From: Bombus terrestris | Taxonomy: Eukaryota > Arthropoda > Insecta > Hymenoptera > Apidae | Direction: 5' to 3' | Length of the DNA stretch: 64,000 nt | Assembly (NCBI RefSeq): GCF_910591885.1 | Contig: NW_025963600.1 | Location: forward strand, 309,099-373,098 | Made by a program: the position numbers and the translations under genes | Notes under the pieces: model-generated | Told to the model about the DNA's origin: nothing | The model's input: only the letters and a program-made list of their open reading frames with translations | Databases searched by the model: none | Part shown: in pieces, positions 13,801 to 26,817 of the stretch | Position numbering within the stretch: the first letter of the stretch is position 1 | Layout: the number at the start of each line of letters is the position of its first letter

Positions 13801-16800
13801 TGGACACCGTTGGACAGCGTGGGACACCGTTGGACATCGTTGGACACCGTTGGACACCGTTGGACATCGTTGGACACCGTTGGACGACGTTGGACACCGT
13901 TGGACATCGTTGGACATCGTTGGACATCGTGGGACATCGTTGGACATCGTGGGACACCGTTGGACATCGTTGGACACCGTTGGACACCGTTGGACATCGT
14001 TGGACATCGTGGGACACCGTTGGACATCGTTGGACACCGTTGGACAACGTTGGACAACGTTGGACAACGTTGGACATCGTGGGACACCGTTGGACGACGT
14101 TGGACGTCGTTGAACATCGTTGGACATCGTTGGACATCGTTGGACAACGTTGGACAACGTTGGACATCGTTGGACATCGTTGGACACCGTTGGACACCGT
14201 TGGACACCGTTGGACACCGTTGGACATCGTTGGACATCGTTGGACAACGTTGGACAACGTTGGACACCGTTGGACACCGTTGGACGACGTTGGACACCGT
14301 TGGACATCGTTGGACACCGTTGGACATCGTTGGACTTCGTTGGACATCGTGGGACACCGTTGGACATCGTTGGACACCGTTGGACACCGTTGGATAGCGT
14401 GGGACACCGTTGGACATCGTTGGACACCGTTGGACACCGTTGGACATCGTTGGACACCGTTGGACATCGTTGGACACCGTTGGAAACCGTTGGACACCGT
14501 TGGACACCGTTGGACACCGTTGGACATCGGTGGACAGCGTGGGACACCGTTGGACGACGTTGGACATCGTTGGACACCGTTGGACACCGTTGGACACCGT
14601 TGGACGACGTTGGACACCGTTGGACATCGTGGGACATCGTTGGACATCGGTGGACACCGTTGGACACCGTTGGACACCGTTGGACATCGTTGGACACCGT
14701 TGGACACCGTTGGACATCGTTGGACATCGTTGGACATCGTGGGACACTGTTGGACACCGTTGGACATCGTTGGACATCGTTGGACACCGTTGGACATCGT
14801 TGGACACCGTTGGACATCGTGGGACACCGTTGGACACAGCTGGACATCGTTGGACACCGTTGGACATCGTGGGACACCGTTGGACACCGCTGGACATCGG
14901 TGGACATCGTGGGACACCGTTGGACACCGTTGGACACCGTTGGACACCGTTGGACACCGTTGGACGACGTTGGACATCGTTGGACATCGTGGGACGACGT
15001 TGGACATCGTTGGACATCGTTGGACATCGTTGGACACCGTTGGAAACCGTTGGACACCGTTGGACACCGTTGGACGACGTTGGACACCGTTGGACATCGT
15101 TGGACACCGTTGGAAACCGTTGGACACCGTTGGACGACGTTGGACATCGTGGGACATCGTGGGACACCGTTGGACATCGTTGGACACCGTTGGACACCGT
15201 TGGACATCGTTGGACATCGTTGGACATCGTGGGACACCGTTGGACACCGTTGGACACCGTTGGACACCGTTGGACATCGTTGGACATCGTTGGACATCGT
15301 GGGACACCGTTGGACACTGTTGGACACCGTTAGACACCGTTGGACACCGTTGGACATCGTTGGACACCGTTGGACACCGTTGGACATCGTTGGACACCGT
15401 TGGACACCGTTGGACACCGTTGGACACCGTTGGACACCGTTGGACATCGGTGGACACCGTTGGACACCGTTGGACGCCCTTGGACATCGCTGGACACCGT
15501 TGGACACCGTTGGACATCGTTGGACATCGTTGGACACCGTTGGACATCGTGGGACACCGTTGGACACCGTTGGACACCGTTGGACACCGCTGGACATCGT
15601 TGGACAACGTGGGACATCGTGGGACAACGTGGGACAACGTGGGACAACGTGGGACAACGTGGGACACCGTTGGACACCGTGGGACACCGTTGGACACCGT
15701 TGGACACCGTTGGACACCGTGGGACACCGTTGGACACCGTTGGACATCGTTGGACATCTTTGGACATCGTTGGACATCGTTGGACAACGTGGGACAACGT
15801 GGGACAACGTGGGACACCGTTGGACATCGTTGGACAACGTGGGACACCGTTGGACACCGTTGGACATCGGTGGACACCGTTGGACACCGTTGGACACCGT
15901 TGGACATCGTTGGACACCGTTGGACATCGTTGGACAACGCTGGACATCGTTGGACATCGTGGGACATCGTTGGACATCGTTGGACATCGTTGGACATCGT
16001 TGGACACCGTTGGACATCGTTGGACACCGTTGGAAACCGCTGGACACCGTTGGACACCGTTGGACGACGTTGGACACCGTTGGACATCGTTGGACACCGT
16101 TGGAAACCGTTGGACACCGTTGGACACCGTTGGACGACGTTGGACATCGTTGGACACCGTTGGACACCGTTGGACACCGTTGGACACCGTTGGACACCGT
16201 TGGACATCGGTGGACATCGTGGGACACCGTTGGACGACGTTGGACATCGTTGGACACCGTTGGACACCGTTGGACACCGTTGGACACCGTTGGACACCGT
16301 TGGACACCGTTGGACATCGGTGGACATCGTGAGACACCGTTGGACACCGTTGGACACCGTTGGACATCGTTGGACACCGTTGGACGACGTTGGACACCGT
16401 TGGACATCGTGGGACATCGTTGGACATCGTGGGACACCGTTGGACATCGTGGGACACCGTTGGACACCGTTGGACACCGTTGGACGACGTTGGACATCGT
16501 GGGACACCGTTGGACATCGTTGGACATCGTTGGACATCGTGGGACACCGTTGGACATCGTTGGACATCGTGGGACACCGTTGGACACCGTTGGACACCGT
16601 TGGACACCGTTGGACATCGTGGGACACCGTTGGACACCGTTGGAAACCGTTGGACACCGTTGGACACCGTTGGACATCGTGGGACATCGTTGGACACCGT
16701 TGGACACCGTTGGACACCGTTGGACACCGTTGGACACCGTTGGACATCGGTGGACATCGTGGGACACCGTTGGACGACGTTGGACATCGTTGGACACCGT

Positions 16801-19800
16801 TGGACACCGTTGGACACCGTTGGACACCGTTGGACGACGTTGGACACCGTTGGACATCGTTGGACATCGTTGGACATCGTGGGACATCGTTGGACATCGT
16901 TGGACATCGTTGGACATCGTTGGACACCGTTGGACATCGTTGGACACCGTTGGAAACCGCTGGACACCGTTGGACACCGTTGGACGACGTTGGACACCGT
17001 TGGACATCGTTGGACACCGTTGGAAACCGTTGGACACCGTTGGACACCGTTGGACGACGTTGGACATCGTTGGACACCGTTGGACACCGTTGGACACCGT
17101 TGGACACCGTTGGACACCGTTGGACATCGGTGGACATCGTGGGACACCGTTGGACGACGTTGGACATCGTTGGACACCGTTGGACACCGTTGGACACCGT
17201 TGGACACCGTTGGACATCGTTGGACATCGTGGGACACCGTTGGACACCGTTGGACACCGTTGGACATCGTTGGACACCGTTGGACGACGTTGGACACCGT
17301 TGGACATCGTGGGACATCGTTGGACATCGTGGGACACCGTTGGACATCGTGGGACACCGTTGGACACCGTTGGACACCGTTGGACGACGTTGGACATCGT
17401 GGGACACCGTTGGACATCGTTGGACATCGTTGGACATCGTGGGACACCGTTGGACATCGTTGGACATCGTGGGACACCGTTGGACACCGTTGGACACCGT
17501 TGGACACCGTTGGACACCGTTGGACACGGTTGGACATCGTGGGACACCGTTGGACATCGTTGGACATCGTGGGACACCGTTGGACACCGTTGGACACCGT
17601 TGGACACCGTTGGACACCGTTGGACATCGGTGGACATCGTGGGACACCATTGGACACCGTTGGACACCGTTGGACATCGTTGGACACCGTTGGACGACGT
17701 TGGACACCGTTGGACATCGTGGGACATCGTTGGACATCGTGGGACACCGTTGGACATCGTGGGACACCGTTGGACACCGTTGGACACCGTTGGACACCGT
17801 TGGACACCGTTGGACACCGTTGGACACCGTTGGACATCGTGTGACACCGTTGGACATTGTTGGACATCGTGGGAAACCGTTGGACACCGTTGGACACCGT
17901 TGGACACCGTTGGACACCGTTGGACACCGTTGGACACCGTTGGACGACGTTGGACATCGTTGGACATCGTGGGACACCGTTGGACACCGTTGGACATCGT
18001 GGGACACCGTTGGACACCGTTGGACATCGTGGGACACCGTCGGACGACGTTGGACACCGTTGGACATCGTTGGACGACGTTGGACATCGTTGGACATCGT
18101 GGGACACCGTTGGACACCGTTGGACGACGTTGGACATCGTTGGACATCGTGGGACACCGTTGGACACAGTTGGACATCATGGGACACCGTTGGACATCGT
18201 TGGACATCGTTGGACATCGTGGGACACCGTTGGTCATCGTGGGACACCGTTGGACATCGTGGGACACCGTTGGACACCGTTGGACACCGTTGGACACCGT
18301 TGGACATCGTTGGACATCGTTGGACATCGTGGGACACCGTTGGACACCGTTGGACGACGTTGGACATCGTTGGACATCGTTGGACATCGTGGGACACCGT
18401 TGGACATCGTGGGACACCGTTGGACATCGTGGGACACCGTTGGACGACGTTGGACATCGTTGGACATCGTGGGACACCGTTGGACACCGTTGGACACCGT
18501 TGGACGACGTTGGACACCGTTGGACATCGTGGGACATCGTTGGACATCTTGGGACACCGTTGGACACAGTTGGACATCATGGGACACCGTTGGACATCGT
18601 TGGACATCGTTGGACATCGTGGGACACCGTTGGACATCGTGGGACACCGTTGGACATCGTGGGACACCGTTGGACACCGTTGGACACCGTTGGACTTCGT
18701 TGGACATCGTTGGACATCGTGGGACACCGTTGGACACCGTTGGACATCGTGGGACACCGTTGGACGACGTTGTACATCGTTGGACATCGTGGGACACCGT
18801 TGGACACCGTTGGACAATGTTGGACGACGTTGGACACCGTTGGACATCGTGGGACACCGTTGGACACCGTTGGACACCGTTGGACAACGTGGGACAACGT
18901 GGGACAACGTGGGACAACGTGGGACAACGTGGGACAACGTGGGACACCGTTGGACATCGTTGGACACCGTTGGACACCGTGGGACATCGTTGGACATCGT
19001 GGGACACCGTTGGACATCGTGGGACACCGTTGGACACCGTTGGACGACGTTGGACATCGTGGGAGACCGTTGGACATCGTTGGACATCGTTGGACATCGT
19101 GGGACACCGTTGGACATCGTTGGACATCGTGGGACACCGTTGGACACCGTTGGACACCGTTGGACAACGTGGGACAACGTGGGACAACGTGGGACAACGT
19201 GGGACAACGTGGGACAACGTGGGACAACGTGGGACACCGTTGGACGCCGTTGGACACCGTTGGACACCGTTGGACACCGTGGGACACCGTTGGACACCGT
19301 TGGACATCGTTGGACATCGTTGGACATCGTTGGACATCGTTGGACAACGTGGGACAACGTGGGACAACGTGGGACACCGTTGGACATCGTTGGACAACGT
19401 GGGACACCGTTGGACACCGTTGGACACCGTGGGACACCGTTGGACACCGTTGGACATCGTTGGACATCGTTGGACATCGTTGGACATCGTTGGACAACGT
19501 GGGACAACGTGGGACAACGTGGGACACCGTTGGACATCGTTGGACAACGTGGGACACCGTTGGACACCGTTGGACATCGGTGGACACCGTTGGACACCGT
19601 TGGACACCGTTGGACATCGTTGGACACCGTTGGACATCGTTGGACAACGCTGGACATCGTTGGACATCGTGGGACACCGTTGGACACCGTTGGACACCGT
19701 TGTACGACGTTGGTCACCGTTGGACATCGTGGGACACCGCTGGACACCGTTGGACGACGTTGGACACCGTTGGACATCGTTGGACATCGTGGTACACCGT

Positions 19801-22800
19801 TGGACGACGTTGGACATCGTTGGACATCGTTGGACATCGTGGGACACCGTTGGACATCGTTGGACATCGTTGGACATCGTGGGACATCGTTGGACATCGT
19901 TGGACATCGTTGGACATCGTTGGACACCGTTGGACATCGTTGGACACCGTTCGAAACCGCTGGACACCGTTGGACACCGTTGGACGACGTTGGACACCGT
20001 TGGACATCGTTGGACACCGTTGGAAACTGTTGGACACCGTTGGACACCGTTGGACATCGTTGGACACCGTTGGACACCGTTGGACACCGTTGGATATCGT
20101 TGGACACCGCTGGACACCGTTGGACATCGTTGGACACCGTTGGACACCGTTGGACATCGTTGGACATCGTTGGACATCGTGGGACACCGTTGGACACCGT
20201 TGGACACCGTTGGACATCGTTGGACACCGTTGGACATCGTGGGACACCGTTGGACACCGTTGGACACCGTTGGACACCGCTGGACATCGTTGGACAACGT
20301 GGGACATCGTGGGACAACGTGGGACAACGTGGGACAACGTGGGACAACGTGGGACACCGTTGGACACCGTGGGACACCGTTGGACACCGTTGGACACCGT
20401 TGGACACCGTGGGACACCGTTGGACACCGTTGGACATCGTTGGACATCGTTGGACATCGTTGGACATCGTTGGACAACGTGGGACAACGTGGGACAACGT
20501 GGGACACCGTTGGACATCGTTGGACAACGTGGGACACCGTTGGACACCGTTGGACATCGGTGGACACCGTTGGACACCGTTGGACACCGTTGGACATCGT
20601 TGGACACCGTTGGACATCGTTGGACAACGCTGGACATCGATGGACATCGTGGGACACCGTTGGACACCGTTGGACACCGTTGTACGACGTTGGTCACCGT
20701 TGGACATCGTGGGACACCGCTGGACACCGTTGGACGACGTTGGACACCGTTGGACATCGTTGGACATCGTGGTACACCGTTGGACGACGTTGGACATCGT
20801 TGGACATCGTTGGACATCGTGGGACACCGTTGGACATCGTTGGACATCGTTGGACATCGTGGGACATCGTTGGACATCGTTGGACATCGTTGGACATCGT
20901 TGGACACCGTTGGACATCGTTGGACACCGTTGGAAACCGCTGGACACCGTTGGACACCGTTGGACGACGTTGGACACCGTTGGACATCGTTGGACACCGT
21001 TGGAAACTGTTGGACACCGTTGGACACCGTTGGACATCGTTGGACACCGTTGGACACCGTTGGACACCGTTGGACACCGTTGGACATCGGTGGACATCGT
21101 GGGACACCGTTGGACACCGTTGGACACCGTTGGACATCGTTGGACACCGTTGGACGACGTTGGACACCGTTGGACATCGTGGGACATCGTTGGACATCGT
21201 GCGACACCGTTGGACATCGTGGGACACCGTTGGACACCGTTGGACACCGTTGGACATCGTGGGACACCGTTGGACACCGCTGGACATCGTTGGACACCGT
21301 TGGACATCGTGGGACACCGTTGGACACCGCTGGACATCGTTGGACATCGTGGGACACCGTTGGACACCGTTGGACACCGTTGGACACCGTTGGACACCGT
21401 TGGACGACGTTGGACATCGTTGGACATCGTGGGACGACGTTGGACATCGTTGGACATCGTTGGACATCGTGGGACACCGTTGGACATCGTTGGACATCGT
21501 GGGACACCGTTGGACACCGTTGGACACCGTTGGACACCGTTGGACACCGTTGGACATCGTGGGACACCGTTGGACATCGTTGCACATCGTGGGACACCGT
21601 TGGACACCTTTGGACACCGTTGGACACCGTTGGACTCCGTTGGACATCGGTGGACATCGTGGGACACCGTTGGACACCGTTGGACACCGTTGGACATCGT
21701 TGGACACCGTTGGACGACGTTGGACACCGTTGGACATCGTGGGACATCGTTGGACATCGTGGGACACCGTTGGACATCGTGGGACACCGTTGGACACCGT
21801 TGGACGACGTTGGACATCGTGGGACACCGTTGGACATCGTTGGACATCGTTGGACATCGTGGGACACCGTTGGACATCGTTGGACATCGTGGGACACCGT
21901 TGGACACCGTTGGACACCGTTGGACACCGTTGGACACCGTTGGAGACCGTTGGACATCGTGGGACACCGTTGGACATTGTTGGACATCGTGGGACACCGT
22001 TGGACACCGTTGGACACCGTTGGACACCGTTGGACACCGTTGGACACCGTTGGACACCGTTGGACGACGTTGGACATCGTTGGACATCGTGGGACACCGT
22101 TGGACACCGTTGGACATCGTGGGACACCGTTGGACACCGTTGGACATCGTGGGACACCGTCGGACGACGTTGGACACCGTTGGACATCGTTGGACGACGT
22201 TGGACATCGTTGGACATCGTGGGACACCGTTGGACACCGTTGGACGACGTTGGACATCGTTGGACATCGTGGGACACCGTTGGACACAGTTGGACATCAT
22301 GGGACACCGTTGGACATCGTTGGACATCGTTGGACATCGTGGGACACCGTTGGTCATCGTGGGACACCGTTGGACATCGTGGGACACCGTTGGACACCGT
22401 TGGACACCGTTGGACACCGTTGGACATCGTTGGACATCGTTGGACATCGTGGGACACCGTTGGACACCGTTGGACGACGTTGGACATCGTTGGACATCTT
22501 GGGACACCGTTGGACACAGTTGGACATCATGGGACACCGTTGGACATCGTTGGACATCGTTGGACACCGTGGGACACCGTTGGACACCGTTGGACACCGT
22601 TGGACATCGTTGGACACCGTTGGACACCGTGGGACAACGTGGGACAACGTGGGACAACGTGGGACAACGTGGGACAACGTGGGACAACGTGGGACAACGT
22701 GGGACATCGTTGGACAACGTGGGACAACGTGGGACAACGTGGGACAACGTGGGACAACGTGGGACACCGTTGGACACCGTTGGACACCGTTGGACACCGT

Positions 22801-23670
22801 TGGACATCGTTGGACACCGTTGGACATCGTTGGACACCGTTGGACATCGTTGGACACCGTTGGACGACGTTGGACACCGTTGGACATCGTTGGACATCGT
22901 TGGACACCGTTGGACATCGTTGGACATCGTGGGACACCGTTGGACACCGTTGGACACCGTTGGACATCGTTGGACATCGTTGGACATCGTTGGACATCGT
23001 GGGACACCGTTGGACATCGTGGGACACCGTTGGACACCATTGGACACCGTTGAACACTGTTGGACGACGTTGGACATCGTGGGACATCGTGGGACACCGT
23101 TGGACATCGTTGGACACCGTTGGACACCGTTGGACATCGTGGGACATCGTTGGACATCGTGGGACACCGTTGGACATCGTGGGACACCGTTGGACACCGT
23201 TGGACGACGTTGGACATCGTGGGAGACCGTTGGACATCGTTGGACATCGTTGGACATCGTGGGACACCGTTGGACATCGTTGGACATCGTGGGACACCGT
23301 TGGACACCGTTGGACACCGTTGGACATCGTTGGACACCGTTGGACATCGTGGGACACCGTTGGACGACGTTGGACATCGTTGGACATCGTTGGACACCGT
23401 TGGACACCGTTGGACACCGTTGGACACCGTTGGACACCGTTGGACACCGTTGGACATCGGTGGACATCGTTGGACATCGTGGGACACCATTGGACACCGT
23501 TGGACATCGTTGGACATCGTTGGACATCGTGGGACACCGTGGGACACCGTTGGACATCGTTGGACATCGTTGGACACCGTTGGACACCGTTGGACACCGT
23601 TGGACACCGTTGGACATCGGTGGACACCGTTGGACATCGTGGGACACCGTTGGACATCGTGGGACACCGT

Positions 23671-23880
23671 TGGACACCATTGGACACCGTTGGACACCGT
23701 TGGACGACGTTGGACATCGTGGGACATCGTGGGACACCGTTGGACACCATTGGACACCGTTGGACACCGTTGGACGACGTTGGACATCGTGGGACATCGT
23801 GGGACACCGTTGGACACCATTGGACACCGTTGGACACCGTTGGACGACGTTGGACATCGTGGGACATCGTGGGACACCGT
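23671..23880. repeat. Perfect 3 x 70-bp local tandem inside the satellite
   Basis: A seven-monomer unit, marked by TGGACACCAT at its start, is repeated exactly at 23671, 23741 and 23811. It lies inside a larger duplication of about 780 bp: the segment from about 23111 resembles that from about 23891. Confidence 0.9.
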
Positions 23881-25861
23881 TGGGCATCGTTGGACACCGT
23901 TGGACACCGTTGGACATCGTGGGACATCGTTGGACATCGTGGGACACCGTTGGACATCGTGGGACACCGTTGGACACCGTTGGACGACGTTGGACATCGT
24001 GGGAGACCGTTGGACATCGTTGGACATCGTTGGACATCGTGGGACACCGTTGGACATCGTTGGACATCGTGGGACACCGTTGGACACCGTTGGACACCGT
24101 TGGACATCGTTGGACACCGTTGGACATCGTGGGACACCGTTGGACGACGTTGGACATCGTTGGACATCGTTGGACACCGTTGGACACCGTTGGACACCGT
24201 TGGACACCGTTGGACATCGGTGGACATCGTTGGACATCGTGGGACACCGTTGGACACCGTTGGACATCGTTGGACATCGTTGGACATCGTGGGACACCGT
24301 GGGACACCGTTGGACATCGTTGGACATCGTTGGACACCGTTGGACACCGTTGGACACCGTTGGACACCGTTGGACATCGGTGGACACCGTTGGACACCGT
24401 TGGACACCGTTGGACATCGTTGGACACCGTTGGACACCGTTGGACATCGTTGGACATCGTTGGACATCGTGGGACACCGTTGGACACCGTTGTACACCGT
24501 TGGACACCGCTGGACATCGTTGGACATCGTGGGACACCGTTGGACACCGTTGGACACCGTTGGACGACGTTGGACACCGTTGGACATCGTGGGACACCGT
24601 TGGACACCGTTGGACACCGTTGGACACCGTTGGACGACGTTGGACACCGTTGGACATCGTGGGACACCGTTGGACACCGTTGGACACCGTTGGACAACGT
24701 GGGACAACGTGGGACAACGTGGGACAACGTGGGACAACGTGGGACAACGTGGGACAACGTGGGACACCGTTGGACGCCGTTGGACACCGTTGGACATCGT
24801 TGGACACCGTTGGACATCGTTGGACACCGTGGGACACCATTGGACACCGTTGGACACCGTTGGACGACGTTGGACATCGTGGGACATCGTGGGACACCGT
24901 TGGACATCGTTGGACACCGTTGGACACCGTTGGACACCGTTGGACACCGTTGGACGACGTTGGACACCGTTGGACATCGTGGGACACCGTTGGACACCGT
25001 TGGACACCGTTGGACAACGTGGGACAACGTGGGACAACGTGGGACAACGTGGGACAACGTGGGACAACGTGGGACAACGTGGGACACCGTTGGACGCCGT
25101 TGGACACCGTTGGACATCGTTGGACACCGTTGGACATCGTTGGACACCGTGGGACACCGTTGGACACCGTTGGACGACGTTGGACTTCGTTGGACACTGT
25201 TGGACACCGTTGGACACCGTTGGACATCGTTGGACACCGTTGGACGACGTTGGACATCGTTGGACATCGTTGGACACCGTTGGACACCGTTGGACACCGT
25301 TGGACACCGTTGGACATCGGTGGACATCGTTGGACATCGTGGGACACCGTTGGACACCGTTGGACATCGTTGGACATCGTTGGACATCGTTGGACACCGT
25401 TGGACATCGTTGGACATCGTTGGACACCGTTGGACACCGGGGGACACCGTAGAATGCGAGCGTTTTAGGCTTAATTAATCGTAAGATAGATACCTATGTT
25501 AAGTTCATTGTGAGCTCATTCTGTACAACGATACTTATCCATCTTGGAACGAAAAATTGTACCCGCGATTTGTCGGTTCGCGATCACTCAGTTCTTTCAA
25601 ACTGTCGCGTGGCGTACTCGCTCGCGCGTATCCCGGGTACGTGCGGGTCAACGTGCACTGGAAAACTCTTTGGATTCGTAAGGCGGCCCAAGCACACCTC
25701 AGTCTTGGTGACTGCTCGACGACTGCTCGACGTTCGCACCGAATCGCGGGAGTTGTCGTCGCGCCGCTGATGCTTCCGAATCTGTTGGGGATTCAGTCGT
25801 GGATCTGCACTCCTGTCCGATTGGTACTTCGGTACTCGGGCAGGGACCTGTAATTTCACGT

Positions 25862-25981
25862 CCTCCGTAATTCTGTTCGGGCCCGCGGGGGTGGGCCCCA
25901 CTGTTCAGTTGAGGCTTCTGCCTTCGTAATTCTGTTCAGCGGCCCCTCCCCGGGTTCCACATGTTCAGTTGGAGTGTGTTA
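25862..25981. repeat. Two-copy ~60-bp GC-rich tandem duplication
   Basis: The units start at about 25862 and 25921. Both have CGTAATTCTGTTC near the start and TGTTCAGTTG near the end, at a spacing of 59-60 bp. The middles are GC-rich and diverged; the first contains GGGCCC twice in palindromic context. No function is recognised. Confidence 0.75.
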
Positions 25982-26548
25982 AGTTGCCGGGCTATGTGCT
26001 GGATCCACGGCTGGATCACCAGCGGATCACTGGCATCATCGGTCGGCGCCATCGACCGCGACTCGTATAAGTTTCGAACGGCGAAGCAGGAATCGAGTTA
26101 TGGTCAATACTTGGGCTTTCCGCTAATCCTTCGGGTTATCCGGTGCACCGGGGTACGTCGCATAAGTTCGTTAGTTCGTTCGTTAGCTTCATTTTCTTTC
26201 ATTCGTTCCAAGTTAGATAAATGTGTCTTTGATACCGAATGCTGCCAGTAGGGGTACCAATTATTGTACAATATTTGTACTGATCTATGTAATCGGTGTG
26301 TGGGAGATAGCTGTGGCGTTATGTATGCTTTGCTCCACGTTTGTAAAGATTCATGTAAGCGCTGCGTTGGAAATATGTGTTTCGCAGTTAGGGTACGAAA
26401 CAACTATTTCTGTACGCAGGCCCATGGTCAAGTAGAGTCGTAACACGACATTCTGCCAATGGGTTGAATGTCGAGATGGATGTATAAAGATAAAGAAGCC
26501 ATGGGCGTGTCTCTTGCGTAGTCACCTCCGCGTGGTGAGACCTGGTAA

Positions 26549-26605
26549 TTGGCATCGTTTTCCAAAAAATTAATCAGTTGATTAATCTTTGGAAAACGAT
26601 ACCAA
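26549..26605. repeat. Near-perfect palindrome (hairpin)
   Basis: Arms at 26554-26576 and 26579-26600 pair over 21 bp with a small internal mismatch, around a 2-nt centre (GT). TTGG and CCAA extend the stem outwards to 26549 and 26605. It is AT-rich in the inner half. It could be a short palindromic mobile-element relic or a cruciform-forming site. With a 2-nt centre it is a poor microRNA precursor. Confidence 0.85.
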
Positions 26606-26677
26606 GCTAAGAACTACGCAGCAGTCCGGTTTGGATCTCCAAATGCCGCGAACAGAATTTTGGATGATACAGACTGG

Positions 26678-26817
26678 GCTGCACCGTAGGTCATCGTGGG
26701 ACAACGTTGGACAACGAAGGTCAACGTTGGACAACGTGGGACAACGTTGGACAACGTGGGACAACGTGGGACAACGTGGGACAACGTGGTACAACGTGGG
26801 ACAACGTTGGACAACAA
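26678..26817. repeat. Short outlying tract of the 10-bp satellite
   Basis: About 14 monomers, nearly all of the AAC class (GGGACAACGT or TGGACAACGT), with edge monomers decayed (AGGTCATCGT, TGGACAACAA). The main array shows AAC-class monomers only in islands, so this tract is a distinct subtype. It passes directly into the AT-rich satellite at 26818. Confidence 0.92.

Larger units (their letters stand above)
1..25450. repeat. 10-bp satellite array, consensus TGGACAYCGT
   Basis: There are 2,545 consecutive 10-bp monomers, and every one starts at a coordinate ending in 1, so no net insertion or deletion breaks the phase over 25,450 bp. Variation is concentrated at monomer position 1 (T or G) and positions 6-7 (ACC, ATC, AAC, GAC, AGC endings), with rarer changes at positions 9-10 (CTT, CGC, CGG, CAT). 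Runs of GGGACAACGT form recurring islands, for example 3031-3100, 13291-13360, 22631-22700 and 25011-25080. Because the unit is stop-free and its length is 1 modulo 3, all three + frames give the cyclic decapeptide WTPLDIVGHR and all three minus frames give CPTVSNGVQR. The array therefore shows very long open frames, which I do not regard as genes. It is cut by the left window edge. Confidence 0.98.
25451..26677. other. Unassigned 1.2-kb interval between two parts of the 10-bp satellite
   Basis: Mixed-composition sequence with no recognisable gene, tRNA or mobile-element protein. The open frames present (for example 25510-25770 at 86 codons and 25557-25853 at 98 codons, both on +) are short, overlap each other, and have no recognisable motif. 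A doubled GACTGCTCGAC occurs near 25711-25732. A two-copy 60-bp repeat and a palindrome are listed separately. I saw no terminal inverted repeats at its ends. It could be a non-coding mobile-element remnant or the ancestral subtelomere; the sequence does not decide. Confidence 0.6.

Noticed and set aside
1..25450. CRISPR-like array
   Set aside because: Units are contiguous 10-mers with no spacers, no cas genes, and a eukaryotic setting.
5670..25478. Giant + strand open frame (6,602 codons) and similar frames on both strands as protein genes
   Set aside because: A stop-free 10-bp repeat is open in all six frames. There is no promoter, unique domain or frame preference, and starts are at non-ATG codons.
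25510..25853. Small genes of 86 and 98 codons in the unassigned interval
   Set aside because: They overlap in different frames, have no motif or recognisable homology, and a same-length frame exists on the minus strand.
26549..26605. MicroRNA precursor
   Set aside because: The 2-nt centre leaves no proper loop, and the stem is too short for a typical insect pre-miRNA.
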